Positions 20,815-31,061 of a stretch of 64,000 nucleotides of DNA are shown one piece after another. This DNA comes from Cladophialophora immunda (lineage: Eukaryota; Ascomycota; Eurotiomycetes; Chaetothyriales; Herpotrichiellaceae), in the NCBI RefSeq assembly GCF_000835495.1, contig NW_015622543.1, positions 984,488 through 1,048,487 on the forward strand, read 5' to 3'. The first letter of the stretch is position 1. Every line of letters starts with the position of its first letter. The notes under the pieces were generated by a model, which made no database searches, was not told the origin of the DNA, and saw nothing but the letters and a program-made list of their open reading frames with translations. The translations under genes and the position numbers were made by a program.

Positions 20815-20887
20815 CAGTCAGTAGTCAGACTACAGTCACGCCAGAGACCTTGACCGCAGTCAGGAGTCAGTAGTCATTACTACAGTC
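20815..20887. repeat. Duplicated AGTCAGTAGTCA..ACTACAGTC element
   Basis: Two copies of the word AGTCAGTAGTCA-N(1-2)-ACTACAGTC occur (20816-20837 and 20865-20887), about 50 bp apart. The core TAGTC/GACTA is itself palindromic. They lie about 350-425 bp upstream of the epimerase-like start codon. Confidence 0.75.
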
Positions 20888-21004
20888 CCTTAGTCATCTA
20901 TCGACGGGCGATCTAATTGGTAGAACTAGGGCTGATTCTCCAACCTACTCGTAGTAGTCTAGTGTATCTCGGCTAAGCTTCCCAATAAGGGTGTCAGGAG
21001 CTAT

Positions 21005-21060
21005 CTTGTCGTGCCAAGACATAACGACATGGCGATGTCGTTAAGTCTTGGCGCGACAAG
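21005..21060. repeat. Near-perfect inverted repeat, 26-bp stem, GGCG loop
   Basis: The left arm (21005-21030, starting CTTGTCGTGCCAAGAC) pairs with the right arm (21035-21060, ending GTCTTGGCGCGACAAG) across a 4-base loop GGCG. Across the 26 positions there is one T/G wobble and one A/A mismatch. No flanking target-site duplication is evident. It could be a MITE remnant, a cruciform or an RNA hairpin. Confidence 0.9.
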
Positions 21061-21385
21061 AGTACACCAAGACACTCTCCACGCCCGCCGCTATGGAGTC
21101 CTATATTGTCTTCCCAGGGAAGGGGGACGCATACATGGGCGGGGTTTTCTAAGCTTCGCATTAGTTGTGGTGCTGGGAGATGTAATGTCTGTGAGGCACG
21201 GTCGATAGATATAGAAACAGAAATCCTTCTGTATTTGTAGGCCGTCGGTGAGAGTGAGCATACATGGAGACTTGCTCGATACCTTACTACATACCCGACT
21301 TATAGACACCACCCGTATCTATACAATCAAAGTGTCCGTCACCGAAATAACCTTCAACGCCAGATCGACAAGATCCCCTTTCTGT

Positions 21386-23906
21386 TTACGCCGAAGCCGG
21401 AACAGCAGCCTTCCTCAATTCCCCCACCGAAGACACGCTGTCAACTTTCCCGAGGGCCCGGCCTTTCTCCTCTTCAGCCTCGGCGTCCAAGTCATCCACG
21501 TCCTCCAGATCCTCCCTTTTCAATGCCCGGCACACCCCGTCCTTCGTACAGATCATCACCTCCGACACAATCCCCCTCACCACCGTCCTCCCCCACCCCT
21601 TCAGCCTCCGCAGCTCACTTTCCTTGGCCGTCATGGGCGCAATGATCGTCTTCACGCCGACCTGTTCCATGACCGTTGCTCCCAGAAGCGTGACGTAGAG
21701 GAATGGATGCTGGATGATCTCGACGGCGAAGGCGTCGAGGATCGCGCGTGCTCGGGACAGGTAGGTGGTCGCTTCAGACTGCGATCGGGACGGGTGTTGG
21801 GATTGGATGTAGGAAGAGAGGTAGAGTAGATTGGTGCAGATGACGCCGTTGGGAGAGGGGAGCGCGTTGTCGGTCCCCGGCTTGAGTCGGATGATTTGTT
21901 CAGGTGGCGATGAATCGCGGGGCTTGGGACACTGGAAGTACCCACCCGTAGTGCTGGCGATGAAATGTTCGTCCAGATAGGACTGAAGCCGAACAGCCCA
22001 GTCGAGGTACGGTTGAGAAAGGGCCACGTCGTAGAGGGCGAGATTGGCCAGGGCGAGATATGCGTAGTCATCAACAAAGGCGGTATTGCTGGTGTCGGCA
22101 TCTTGATCGAGCTCCGAAGCCGGCGGGCCTGTAACCCGTATCAGCTTCCCCGTGGCTTCATCATACATGCTCTTCCGGACGAATGCTGCAGCTCTTTCCG
22201 CGGCTTCCTGGCATCTCGTGGCGCGGTGCTTGTCGATCGTCGCCAGCGTGTTTGCTGCGCGAGCAAGTGCTGTGATGGCAAGGCCGTTCCACGAGGCAAT
22301 GATTTTTGTATCCACCTCTGGCTTTTCGCGTTTCGTCTTGCGGTGCTCGCGGAGCTTGGCGCGACCAGCCTTGACTATCCGCACGATTTCCTCCTCCGGG
22401 ATGCCGAACTCTTTGGCCAATATGGACGGTGTGGCTTGAATGTGCAGCACGTTCTGGGTCAGGAATTCGTCGTGCATGTCATGCTGGGCGGGCACATTAC
22501 CGTCCGGTTTGACGCCAAAGTGCCGAGCCAAGATGGCGGCGTCCCGTTCACCGAGGATCGACTGGAACTCCTTGTACGTCCACACGTAAAAGGCCCCTTC
22601 CTTCTTGTCGTCTGACATTGCCCCGTTGCTCATGCTCGAAAGGGTGGTCCGCGAGTCTGCGTCTTCGCTCGAGTACCAGCCACCTTCTGGGTGGACGATC
22701 GGGGATTCGGGGTTCGTGAAATATTCGACGAGGTTGTAGATCGTGCCTAGAATCTCGGGGTCTCTACCCAGCGCCCAGGCGTCGCAGTAGCAGCCGAGCA
22801 GCTGCGCATTGTCGCACATCATCTTCTCAAAGTGTGGGAGATTCCAGTCGGCGGTGACGCTGTACCGATGGAAACCGTAGCCCAATTGATCTCTCAGACC
22901 GGACCTTGACATGGCGAGAAGGGTATGTAGCGACATTCTTGCAGCGGTGAGGCATGACTCCCTCCCCAAAATTCCAGGAACAGGGCTGAAGAAGCCAAAG
23001 CGCGTATGAGTAGAAGGCAGAGCTATGGCCGCTCCTATCCGGAGAAGAAACGTGAGGTTCGACGGAGTCGGGAATTTGGGCGCCGTGGGACTAGGACTGA
23101 ATCCTCCATGGGTCGAGTCGTAGCGGGAGATGAAGTGGCTCAGAGCGTCATCCAGCAGATCCAGGTCCAGTGGCTCGGGTGGATCCGATGAACTGGGTTC
23201 GGCTTCTCGAGCTTGGCTGTCTGAGTGGGAGTGGATGCCCTCGCCAGCGAACGCGAGTAACTGGTCCGTAATTTCCGAAGACGATTGGAGACACCTTTCG
23301 CGCTGCGTGGCCCAGACCTCCTTCATCTTCTTGAGAATTCCAATGAACGTAACGGGCGCCTCGTCATGAGGAGTGGCCGGCATGAGATTCGTGGTAGGGG
23401 CGGGCCCAGGCCAGTAGGTGCCACCAAAGACGGGTTTGAGATCTGGGGTTAGGAAGACGTTCAGAGGCCAGCCTCCGGAGCCTGTCGTCGCCGTAACATA
23501 GCTCATGTAGATGTCATCCAAGTCGGGCCGGGATTCTCGATCTAGCTTGATCGGAATGAAGAAGGTGTTGAGAATCTCGGCTACCTCAGGAGAGCTAAAT
23601 GACTCCCGCTCCATCACATGGCACCCTTTTAAGAGAGGGTCAAATCAAGCACGTTAAGCTGCAATGGGTCTCTTACAATGGCATGCATTATAACCGATGC
23701 TTAAAAAGATGAGTCGCTGGTAGCGCTTTGCAAGAGACAGCGTTTTCGGCGACCATTCTTGCCAGGCTACGGGATTGTCTTTGTGCGCTCGGAGCTGTTT
23801 CAAGTCAGCGTCAACAAATATTGACGGTGCTAACCGAACTCACATAGACTGATGGACTGTTCGCCAGGGCATTTTGCAGTCTCAATTCAGGCTCGCCGTT
23901 GACCAT
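21386..23906 (-). CDS. YyaL/SPATA20 family protein (DUF255, thioredoxin-like plus alpha/alpha barrel)
   Basis: Three exons: 23844-23906, 23677-23794 and 21386-23625, giving 806 residues from the MVNGEPEL start. The frame is open upstream, so the N terminus could begin at an ATG at 24114-24116 and include a possible organelle-targeting stretch. Exon 2 gives NPVAWQEW and LIFLSIGYNACH. The short intron falls inside the signature, and splicing restores CHWCHVMERESF, the CxxC of the thioredoxin-like domain. This is followed by GWPLNVFLTPDLKPVFGGTYWP. The C-terminal two thirds form the helical barrel (WNGLAITALARAAN, FVDDYAYLALANLALYD). The family is conserved from bacteria to humans, but its biochemical role is not settled. 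Confidence 0.92.
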
Positions 23907-24483
23907 TGAGAATGGTTTTGGCACGACCGGCCAAATTGTAAGAGGTGGTGGTGTTTGTTGAACAAGCCGAGATGCGGGAGAGGCCAGCTGGGTCGGCGCG
24001 AGATACACAAATGATATCTTCCAGGCCTTGAAGCCAAACCAGAACGAAAATGTGGAAAACGAAAAGTCTGAGGTCGAGAGGGCACGTGGGTCGAGTTGGA
24101 CAAGGCTTTGCAACAAGTTTTGCGGTTGGGGTCGGAAATCGCCGGCAGGAACAGGGCCACCCGGGTTGTTTCGCGCGAGGGACCGACTTCAGCTGTCGGG
24201 CAGAAGACAGTGCGCCGAGCAGAGAGATGGATAGGGATAGGCAGATACGAGATGGATGAAGTGCTGACTGAAGAAATTTTCGGATGGGGGGGCAAAGGGC
24301 AATCAGATCAATCACGAGAAAAGGAAAAAGGCAAAAAGGTGGTGGGAGGTGGCAGGGCAGCCAATCACAGCCAAGCATTTGGGCATATCAGTCTATCAGT
24401 TCTATCAGCCTGCTTAGCTAATCTGGGGTTGGGCACGTGGGGCCGCCCATAGACTGATAAGGCAAGGCTGCGCAAGGCAGGGC
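23907..24483. other. Upstream region of the DUF255 gene
   Basis: The frame of DUF255 exon 1 stays open here up to about 24116, so part may be coding. Otherwise it is the promoter and the 3' flank of the WD40 gene. Confidence 0.4.
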
Positions 24484-25759
24484 CTATTGCTCGTCGTTGG
24501 CCATCTTCTCCAGCACCTCTTGCTCTTCGGCCTCCATCAGCGCCCGCAGTTCCGCTTCCTCCTCCTCTGTCAGCATCCCTAGGTCTGCATTGGGTTCAGG
24601 TTCTTGTTCGAGAAGTCGGGGGTTCTTGGCCTCGTCCACCGCCTTGTTTAGATCCGCAGGGGCCAGACTCCATCTGCGAAGGGTCGCGTCAATGCTGACG
24701 CTAATGACCAGATCCCGGACCAGTGAGAGTCCTGTGACCTCTTCATAGTGCCCGGTGAAAACGTGGTGGAGGTCACCTGTCGCCTTGTTCCACACACGCA
24801 CATTCTCGTCTCTGCAGGCCGTTACCACCCAGCCATACTTATCGTGCGTCACCACATCTCGCACAAAGTCGGGGTGTGTCAGTGTGGTATCAACCTTCCA
24901 TCCCTCTTCCCTTACGAGATGTTTGGCAGTTTTGTCAGCTGAGGCTGTCCATAGATCTCCGTCTTCATCAAAGTGCAGCTTGTACACACTCGTGGCATGT
25001 GCCATGATCGGGGAAGACAGTTGAAATTTGTGCGCAGTGTTATTTGACAGCGCAGGGACGGGAAATGAGAAGATTTCCTGCTTGGAGGTCGAAAGCATCA
25101 CAATAGGGGAATCGGGTGACGAAAGAGGGTCTAGGACAAGACACTCGATGCCTCGGGCATTGGGTTTGATGGAGCCAAGAGGTCGTCCGTCTAGCGCCCA
25201 AAGACGCACGTCTCCGTCAGCTCCCCCTGAGATCAAGATATCTTGTTTATCTGGAGTCCGGACAATTAGAAGGCATTTCACAAAGTCTTGATGAGCAGGG
25301 AACGAGGTTTGATCGATAATTGTAGGTCCTTGGAACGAATATTTCCATATGGATTTGTCCCAGCAGCCAGCGAAGACGTGAGTGACAGGGGCAGGTCCTG
25401 CGCTGGGTTGCGTTATGTGAAATGCAAGACTGGTCAGGGGTGCCTGAGGGCCTTTCGGTGTCGTGGAGATCTCGTTGGTGGATAACCGCAGGCTCGTGAC
25501 CGAGCCCCCTGCCTCGGCGACAAAAACAACATCTCCAGTAGCATCGAGATAGTAGTTGACACCGGCGGCTAGCAGCTTTGTGGGGAATTTGACTGGATCC
25601 CCCTGCGTGTTTGCTGCCTTCTGGCGTTTCCGATCACTTTCAGCCAAGGATACACTGGAAAAGGATCAGCAAGGCTCAGAATGGACACCGCGCTGGTGCA
25701 GCCACGCACTCGGTCTGAAAGTAGTTGCCTGCCTGGTCTCCTGTGCTGGAGCTGGTCAT
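24484..25759 (-). CDS. WD40-repeat protein
   Basis: Two exons: 25710-25759 (start MTSSSTGDQAGNYFQT) and 24484-25654, with a 55-nt intron (GTGCGT donor, CCAG acceptor). The product is 406 residues. The long frame lacks an ATG at its beginning, which is why the first exon is needed. About six to seven WD40 blades are visible, for example HVFAGCWDKSIWKYS, ILISGGADGDVRLWALDG, LWTASADKTAKHLV, VVTACRDENVRVWNKATG and LVISVSIDATLRRWSL. An acidic helical tail (TEEEEAELRALMEAEEQEVLEKM) follows. It is likely a scaffold protein in the nucleus or cytosol; the complex is unknown. It is divergent from the Scd6 gene with a 367-bp shared promoter. Confidence 0.85.
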
Positions 25760-26126
25760 GGCGGTCGATGGCAGGAGAAGGCATGGAAAGTGACGACAAT
25801 CTCGTGGATTGCAGCGCTGGAAAATGTTTGATGCTGCACGAAGGTAATAAACACCCTACCATAGTACGCCAAGACGCCAAGACTACGTCTGCGCACAAGC
25901 GACCTCAAATGCACTGTGTTTTGCTTGTTTGTCACTCTGGCGTCTTGACCTTCCGCAGCTTGTCAAGGCAAATTCGTCTTTTCTGCTTCTTCCATCAAAC
26001 AAAATAACTTCTCAAGTCCTCAGCCGCCACCACCACCTTTCCACCCTCCCTCTTCCTCTAGTCTCGGATTTCCTTCCTCTTTATGTAACATTAGTGTCTT
26101 CTTTATTGCGCCCTCTTTCCGTCATC
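25760..26126. promoter_or_regulatory. Divergent promoter, WD40 gene and Scd6 gene
   Basis: These 367 bp separate two divergent start codons. The Scd6 side is pyrimidine-rich (CACCACCACCTTTCCACCCTCCCTCTTCCTC near 26030), typical of a fungal transcription start region. Confidence 0.6.
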
Positions 26127-28153
26127 ATGGATATGGATCATCTCATCGGGCAGCGTTTCAACCTCATCTCAAAAAGTGAAATTCGGTACGCGAGCCTCCT
26201 TATTCTCCCTGGATCCGCTCTAACACTTTGGCACGCGCAGCTATGTCGGTACTCTCCACGAGATAAATCCTGAACAGTCCACAATTGCCTTGGAAAATGT
26301 CTTCTCCTTTGGTACCGAAGACCGTAAAGTCGAAAAATTCATCCCTCCCTCACAACAGAAATATGGCTTCATTGTCTTTCGCGGAAGCGACGTCAAGGAT
26401 ATCAAGATTGCTGAAGATGAACCGTTACAACCGTCGCCTCCTCAGAGCATGCCGAATGACCCTGCCATCTTGGTATGTCGTGTGCCTTTTGTTGCCTCAC
26501 CCCTGTCGTTATGATGAAATATTCGGATGTAAATTCACAGACCTGTTCTGAAAGCGCAAAGCCATGTGGATATTTCCGTTGCCTTCCTTCTGATATCGAC
26601 TTCTATCCATCCTCGATTTCAACTCACGGTTTCTCGAGTCCCTGCTAACCTGGATGAATACCCAGAATGCGTCGCGACCGGGTCCTCCTCCACCAGGCCT
26701 TCCACGCGATGGTCCTTTTTCTCCTCCAGAATACCCTCACCCTCCTCCTTTTGGTGGTTACTACCCTCCCAATCAATTCGGTAGAGGCTATGGCCCGCCG
26801 CCGGGAGCCTTTGGCCCTGGCCCCGGATTCCCACCTTATGGGCCTCCGCCTCCTGGGTATTTTGGCCCTCCTCCTCCCGGCCAGGGTTTCCCGCCAGGGC
26901 CTGGCCCTCACCCCTTTCCACAACACTCTCAACCTCCGATCGGTCCTCCAGGGCTGCGCGGCAATGTACCGCCACCTGCTCCACAGTCACAACCTCCCCC
27001 TGACTCCGCTGCGCCCGCAGTACCACCTGCTTCGAACTTGACGTCCGAACTGCCGGGTAGTAATAAGGCCCCAGAATCAACTTCTTCTCCTCCTCTCCCC
27101 AAGGAAACACAACCCTCCACGTCGCTTTCGTCACAATTGTCTCATGCCCAGGTCGCTGCTAAGGCTGCTCCAACAGCTGCTCCTGCGCCAGCAGCAGCAG
27201 CGGCTGCGGTGGTGGCGCCTCCCAAAGCTGTCCCTACAGGGCCAAAGAACAACCGTGTCACTCCCGCAGTCCCTCTCACAGTGAACCAGAAATCCTTCAC
27301 ACCCCCAGTTCCCGTGGCGCCGGAGATTTCGGCAACGAATGGCGCCGGTGCGAAACCCCACAAACCTGCGCCCTCGCAAGCTGCCATGGATGAGGCAGCG
27401 CGACAAGCAAAGGAAGCCGTGGCAGCAGCCATGGCAAAATTGAACCCTCAGGCAGCTGCGGCACAGACCAAACAGACCCCTTCAACAGCAGCCGTAGATG
27501 CTCTGACAAAAAAGGTGGCAGAAATGTCTACGTCAACCACGAGCAACGGGGCGGCGCGTGGGGGTAGGGGAGGGTTCAGAGGTGGGCGAGGAAGCAATTA
27601 CCACCGTGGCGGTGGCCAGAAGAAGATGGAAATCCCCAAGTCCGACTTTGACTTTGAATCCGCCAATGCGAAGTTCAACAAGGAGGACCTCATCAAAGAA
27701 GCGATTGCTTCAGGATCACCCCTTGAAGAAAATCCAGTACCGGAAGAAGACATCGGAGAAACAGGGAAACCCACTCCGACGAGAAAAGACAGCCTCCCCA
27801 CGGCTGGCCCTGCGTACAACAGATCAACTTCGTTCTTTGACAACATCTCATCGGAAGCCAAGGACCGAGAAGAAGGCAACGACGGCCGCGCGCATGGCAG
27901 ACAGGTGCGAAGCGAAGAGTTCAAGAAAAACATCGAGACGTTTGGGCAAGGGAATGTTGATGGAGGTTACCGCGGGCGCGGCCGAGGAGGTGGGTATGGT
28001 CGCGGAAGACAATACGGTGGGACATATCGAGGCGGTTATAACAACCGTGGATATGGTGGATACAATTATCGTGGCAATCGGGGACGAGGCGGGCAGGGAC
28101 AGGGACAAGGGCAGACACAGGTCCAGACTGGTCAAGCTGCTGCGCAGAACTAG
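26127..28153 (+). CDS. scd6: LSm14/Scd6-type translational repressor
   Basis: Three exons, 26127-26185, 26241-26472 and 26666-28153, give 592 residues. The N-terminal LSm domain (residues 1-75) has the family pattern IGQRFNLISKSEIRYVGTLH and KYGFIVFRGSDVKDI. A Pro/Gly-rich linker and an Ala/Pro-rich linker follow. The DFDF box (DFDFESANAKFNK) starts near residue 424. An FFD box (SFFDNISSEAKDR) lies near 487 and a TFG box (FKKNIETFGQ) near 520. The C terminus is an RGG/GYR-rich domain. In yeasts, Scd6/Sum2 binds eIF4G and the decapping machinery (Dcp2, Dhh1) in P-bodies and represses translation. Every element needed for that is present. The length exceeds yeast Scd6 because of the linkers. 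It shares a promoter with the WD40 gene. Confidence 0.95.
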
Positions 28154-29001
28154 ATCACAAGGACCGTCTCTTTTTCTTTTCTCATCATACATGCTACGAA
28201 AGGGCGGCACAAATGTTATCACCACGTCTTGAGTTGTTAAGCATTGTCATGCCTCGCAGGGGAGTTGGGAAGGATCTGGACTAGGACGATCATGGATCCA
28301 GATGGGAGGAACGCACTCTTCACAGCGGGACGGGATGGTATGCATGCTGAAATGAAGATATGCTGGTCATGGCTGTGATCATGAGTGAAACGCCGCTTCA
28401 TGAAGGACGAGTGGCGGCCGGGTCAGTTGGTTAACACCAGCAATTCAAGCCATGTATGGAGCGAGATGGATTTTGCTGCGATTGATTGATTGCATGGCTG
28501 CCCGAGGGGGATACAGCCTGATATGGACTCTGCAGAAGACCAATCGAAACCCAAGCTGAAGTGGCCTGGACTGATTACACATGCAAATTGCACCCTTGGC
28601 CCGCCTTTCCTGCTTCGTATATTGCACTCTGCGAAGCGCAATTGCGGCTTAGTGAGCTTGTCAGCCCAGCGGACTCGGGGCGGGCACAATAACGTGTTCG
28701 CTGTCGCCAGAATGAATGTTCTTTGGCCCCCAGAATCTGAGAATTAATTACGGCGCGGGAGCAGGGGCGCCAGATTTGACTTTGGCGCGAATCCGAGGCC
28801 GACCGTCTTGTTGCTTACCTGCTGTGATATTTCAATCTCGCCCACTTCAACCATTTCATCGCTGTCATGGCGAAACCACCATGGTAAATCCATCGACCAG
28901 CCTCCTCCGAGACCTGCTGCCAGCTGCGCCTCGTATGCCTCTGCGTTCTACCTTCTGCCAGGAACCTCACTGACTTGACTAAGCCTGCATGATCGATCGC
29001 C
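28154..29001. other. Intergenic, no feature seen
   Basis: This contains the 3' UTR of the Scd6 gene and the promoter of the next gene. Short frames only, none protein-like. Confidence 0.5.
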
Positions 29002-30840
29002 ATGTCGAATCAACATCCTCGCCATCCTTCCTTACAGCCTTATGCGGAGAAATTTCTGTTTGTCAACTACGATTCCAGCAGCCCAGGCGGCTCTCATGAC
29101 CATTCACAAGTCCTCTCCCACGTCCGTCAGAACTATCATGTGTGGCGCCGAAAGCAGAGTGTCAAGCATCTTCGAGATCTCGTCGTGGTCCATCGCACTT
29201 GCAAGCAGAAGCTACCGCTTCCCAGCTTCAAAACACCTCTGGCGCCTGAGCGCAGCAGAGATGTGCGAGGCGGTCCAGTAGTCCCCGTGAAGACAAAAAA
29301 GGCCAGCAAGACTCGCCGCACGGGTGCCGCTGTTGAGACCGTCACCGGGCCTCGTCCTTGCTCCTCTTCAATCACTCTGCGCAGCGGGAATTCGGATCCT
29401 TTCGGTGCTTATCCAGTCAAAATCAATCCTGAGGTCAACCAGCTGATCTCGTTCTACCGCGACTATCTCCTTCCCGCGCAGTATCACGTCCCTTCTACGA
29501 CGTGGGTCAGCTCTGCAAATGCGAGACTAGATTGGGCCATCTGCGTCTCGACGCTCCAAGAGCCAGGTTTGGCGAATGCCTTTATTGCTCGTTCGGCAAC
29601 CGTTGCTGCGGTGCTCAATCCCGCTTTACGGACTCTGGCTATGCGTTACCGCCTGCGAAGTATTCAGGAGTTACGCGTGAGACTGCTCAACAACGCACAT
29701 CACACCTGCAGTGATGTAAATGTGCTCCAAATCATCATGCTGCAGAAAGCGGAAATCGTTGACAAAAACCTGTCAGCTGCTGCGGCACATGCGAAGATAC
29801 TGCAAAATATGTTCCAAGAACAACAACAAAGGAGTCGCACAATAAACTTCACGCTTCTGCAATACGCCATCTGGAGTGACACCCAAATCTCTTCGATCTT
29901 CATGACTCCTCTCGCATTCGACGTGAGCCCAGGCGGCTGGGTGGTTGAAACGATGCAGCCTCTTTGGGACGCTGCTCTGAGTCAGCTTGGAGAGCTTCCA
30001 CAGTGGACAACCCTTCGGGACGAAGCGGAAAAGTCTCTCGACCCCAGTGTCGAAGGCGGAGACCTACAGGCGTTCTTCGTCTCGCGAAGGACCACTCTAC
30101 AAACCTGGTTGCTTTACGGGCTCAATGGTCTACCCACGCCACCGCTCATAATCCTGTGGCTGACCACGACCGCCTGTCTCCAGCAGGGGAGGATGATCAA
30201 ACACTATACCCGCGCCGTCCACGAGGCCATCCAATGTACATCCCCATCTTCAGCGAAAGGAGAAGCGGAAGACGGCTCCGTGGAGCAAGCAGAGTATTGG
30301 TATACCCAGCAGTATTTGATCCTTGCAGAATTTCTCTGGACGCACCACTTAAGCTACAAAGTTGAGGTTTGCGGCGTTGATCTCTTTGATATGGTACCGA
30401 CGCAACTCCGGAACCTCCGAGCAGCACTGCAACATGCCGAAGAGTCCGGGCGAGGTTTGGGACGCCACCTTTCTTCAAAATATCGCAATGCTCGTCTCTG
30501 GGCACTGTTTATTGGTGCGCACGCCGAATTTTCAAAGTCTAAATCCAAGCGCGAAATGGCAAATTCAGCGCTGCCGTCGACCGAAGTTGTCCACAATAAC
30601 AACCACCAGAAGGAAGCGCCTGCCTTCATCAAATGCGTCAAAACTGTCAAACACTGTGACCCGGACAGTCATGAAGAACTTAGCGATCGATGGTTTGAAA
30701 CGCAGCTGTCTCGCCAGATCCAAGACATGGGATTGTCGACATGGCCGGATGTTTACTTTGTCCTACGAGGGTTCAACTACGCGGATATAATCCAGCCACT
30801 CGGAGAAGAGATCTTCAACAAAGCCATGAATGTACTCTGA
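29002..30840 (+). CDS. Fungal regulator of the 'tachykinin family' (Fungal_trans_2-like), no zinc cluster
   Basis: An intronless gene of 612 residues with an ATG start. The N-terminal region contains FVNYDSSSPGG, then SHVRQNYHVWRRKQSVKHL, which is the characteristic block of the Aspergillus proteins automatically named tachykinin family (no relation to animal tachykinins). Residues 140-600 are helical and resemble the Fungal_trans_2 (PF11951) domain, with FYRDYLLPAQYH at about residue 155 and LQYAIWSDTQISSIF in the middle. There is no Cys6 cluster or other DNA-binding domain. The basic patch at about 97-107 (KTKKASKTRR) may direct nuclear import. It is a likely transcriptional regulator acting with partners. 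It is convergent with the NCS1 permease gene. Confidence 0.8.
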   Translation: MSNQHPRHPSLQPYAEKFLFVNYDSSSPGGSHDHSQVLSHVRQNYHVWRRKQSVKHLRDLVVVHRTCKQKLPLPSFKTPLAPERSRDVRGGPVVPVKTKKASKTRRTGAAVETVTGPRPCSSSITLRSGNSDPFGAYPVKINPEVNQLISFYRDYLLPAQYHVPSTTWVSSANARLDWAICVSTLQEPGLANAFIARSATVAAVLNPALRTLAMRYRLRSIQELRVRLLNNAHHTCSDVNVLQIIMLQKAEIVDKNLSAAAAHAKILQNMFQEQQQRSRTINFTLLQYAIWSDTQISSIFMTPLAFDVSPGGWVVETMQPLWDAALSQLGELPQWTTLRDEAEKSLDPSVEGGDLQAFFVSRRTTLQTWLLYGLNGLPTPPLIILWLTTTACLQQGRMIKHYTRAVHEAIQCTSPSSAKGEAEDGSVEQAEYWYTQQYLILAEFLWTHHLSYKVEVCGVDLFDMVPTQLRNLRAALQHAEESGRGLGRHLSSKYRNARLWALFIGAHAEFSKSKSKREMANSALPSTEVVHNNNHQKEAPAFIKCVKTVKHCDPDSHEELSDRWFETQLSRQIQDMGLSTWPDVYFVLRGFNYADIIQPLGEEIFNKAMNVL

Positions 30841-31061
30841 CCTCTGATGCCGATATGCCTGTGTTCAATCAGGCCCCAGCAAATGACAAGAGGCTCTAAT
30901 TATGGGAACTCGTATTGTCTATCAACCAGATGCCTCACCCTAAACATGGCGCACAGAACCGAAGCAAAAGGTATAAGAATACAATGAGCGAGGTAGCATT
31001 GATGCTTGGATACATACCAGCGAAATGAGAGAGCGATGTATTCAGCACCTTTCTTCGAAAC

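Larger units (their letters stand above)
20463..21385. other. Intergenic region with palindromes
   Basis: The upstream region of the epimerase-like gene also abuts the 3' end of the DUF255 gene. It contains a duplicated CAGTC/TAGTC palindromic element (20815-20887) and a 26-bp-stem hairpin (21005-21060), listed separately. No coding frame is convincing. Confidence 0.6.

Noticed and set aside
26619..27134. A minus-strand 171-codon frame and several shifted frames
   Set aside because: They are antisense to the Scd6 Pro/Gly-rich linker, a repeat-driven shadow.
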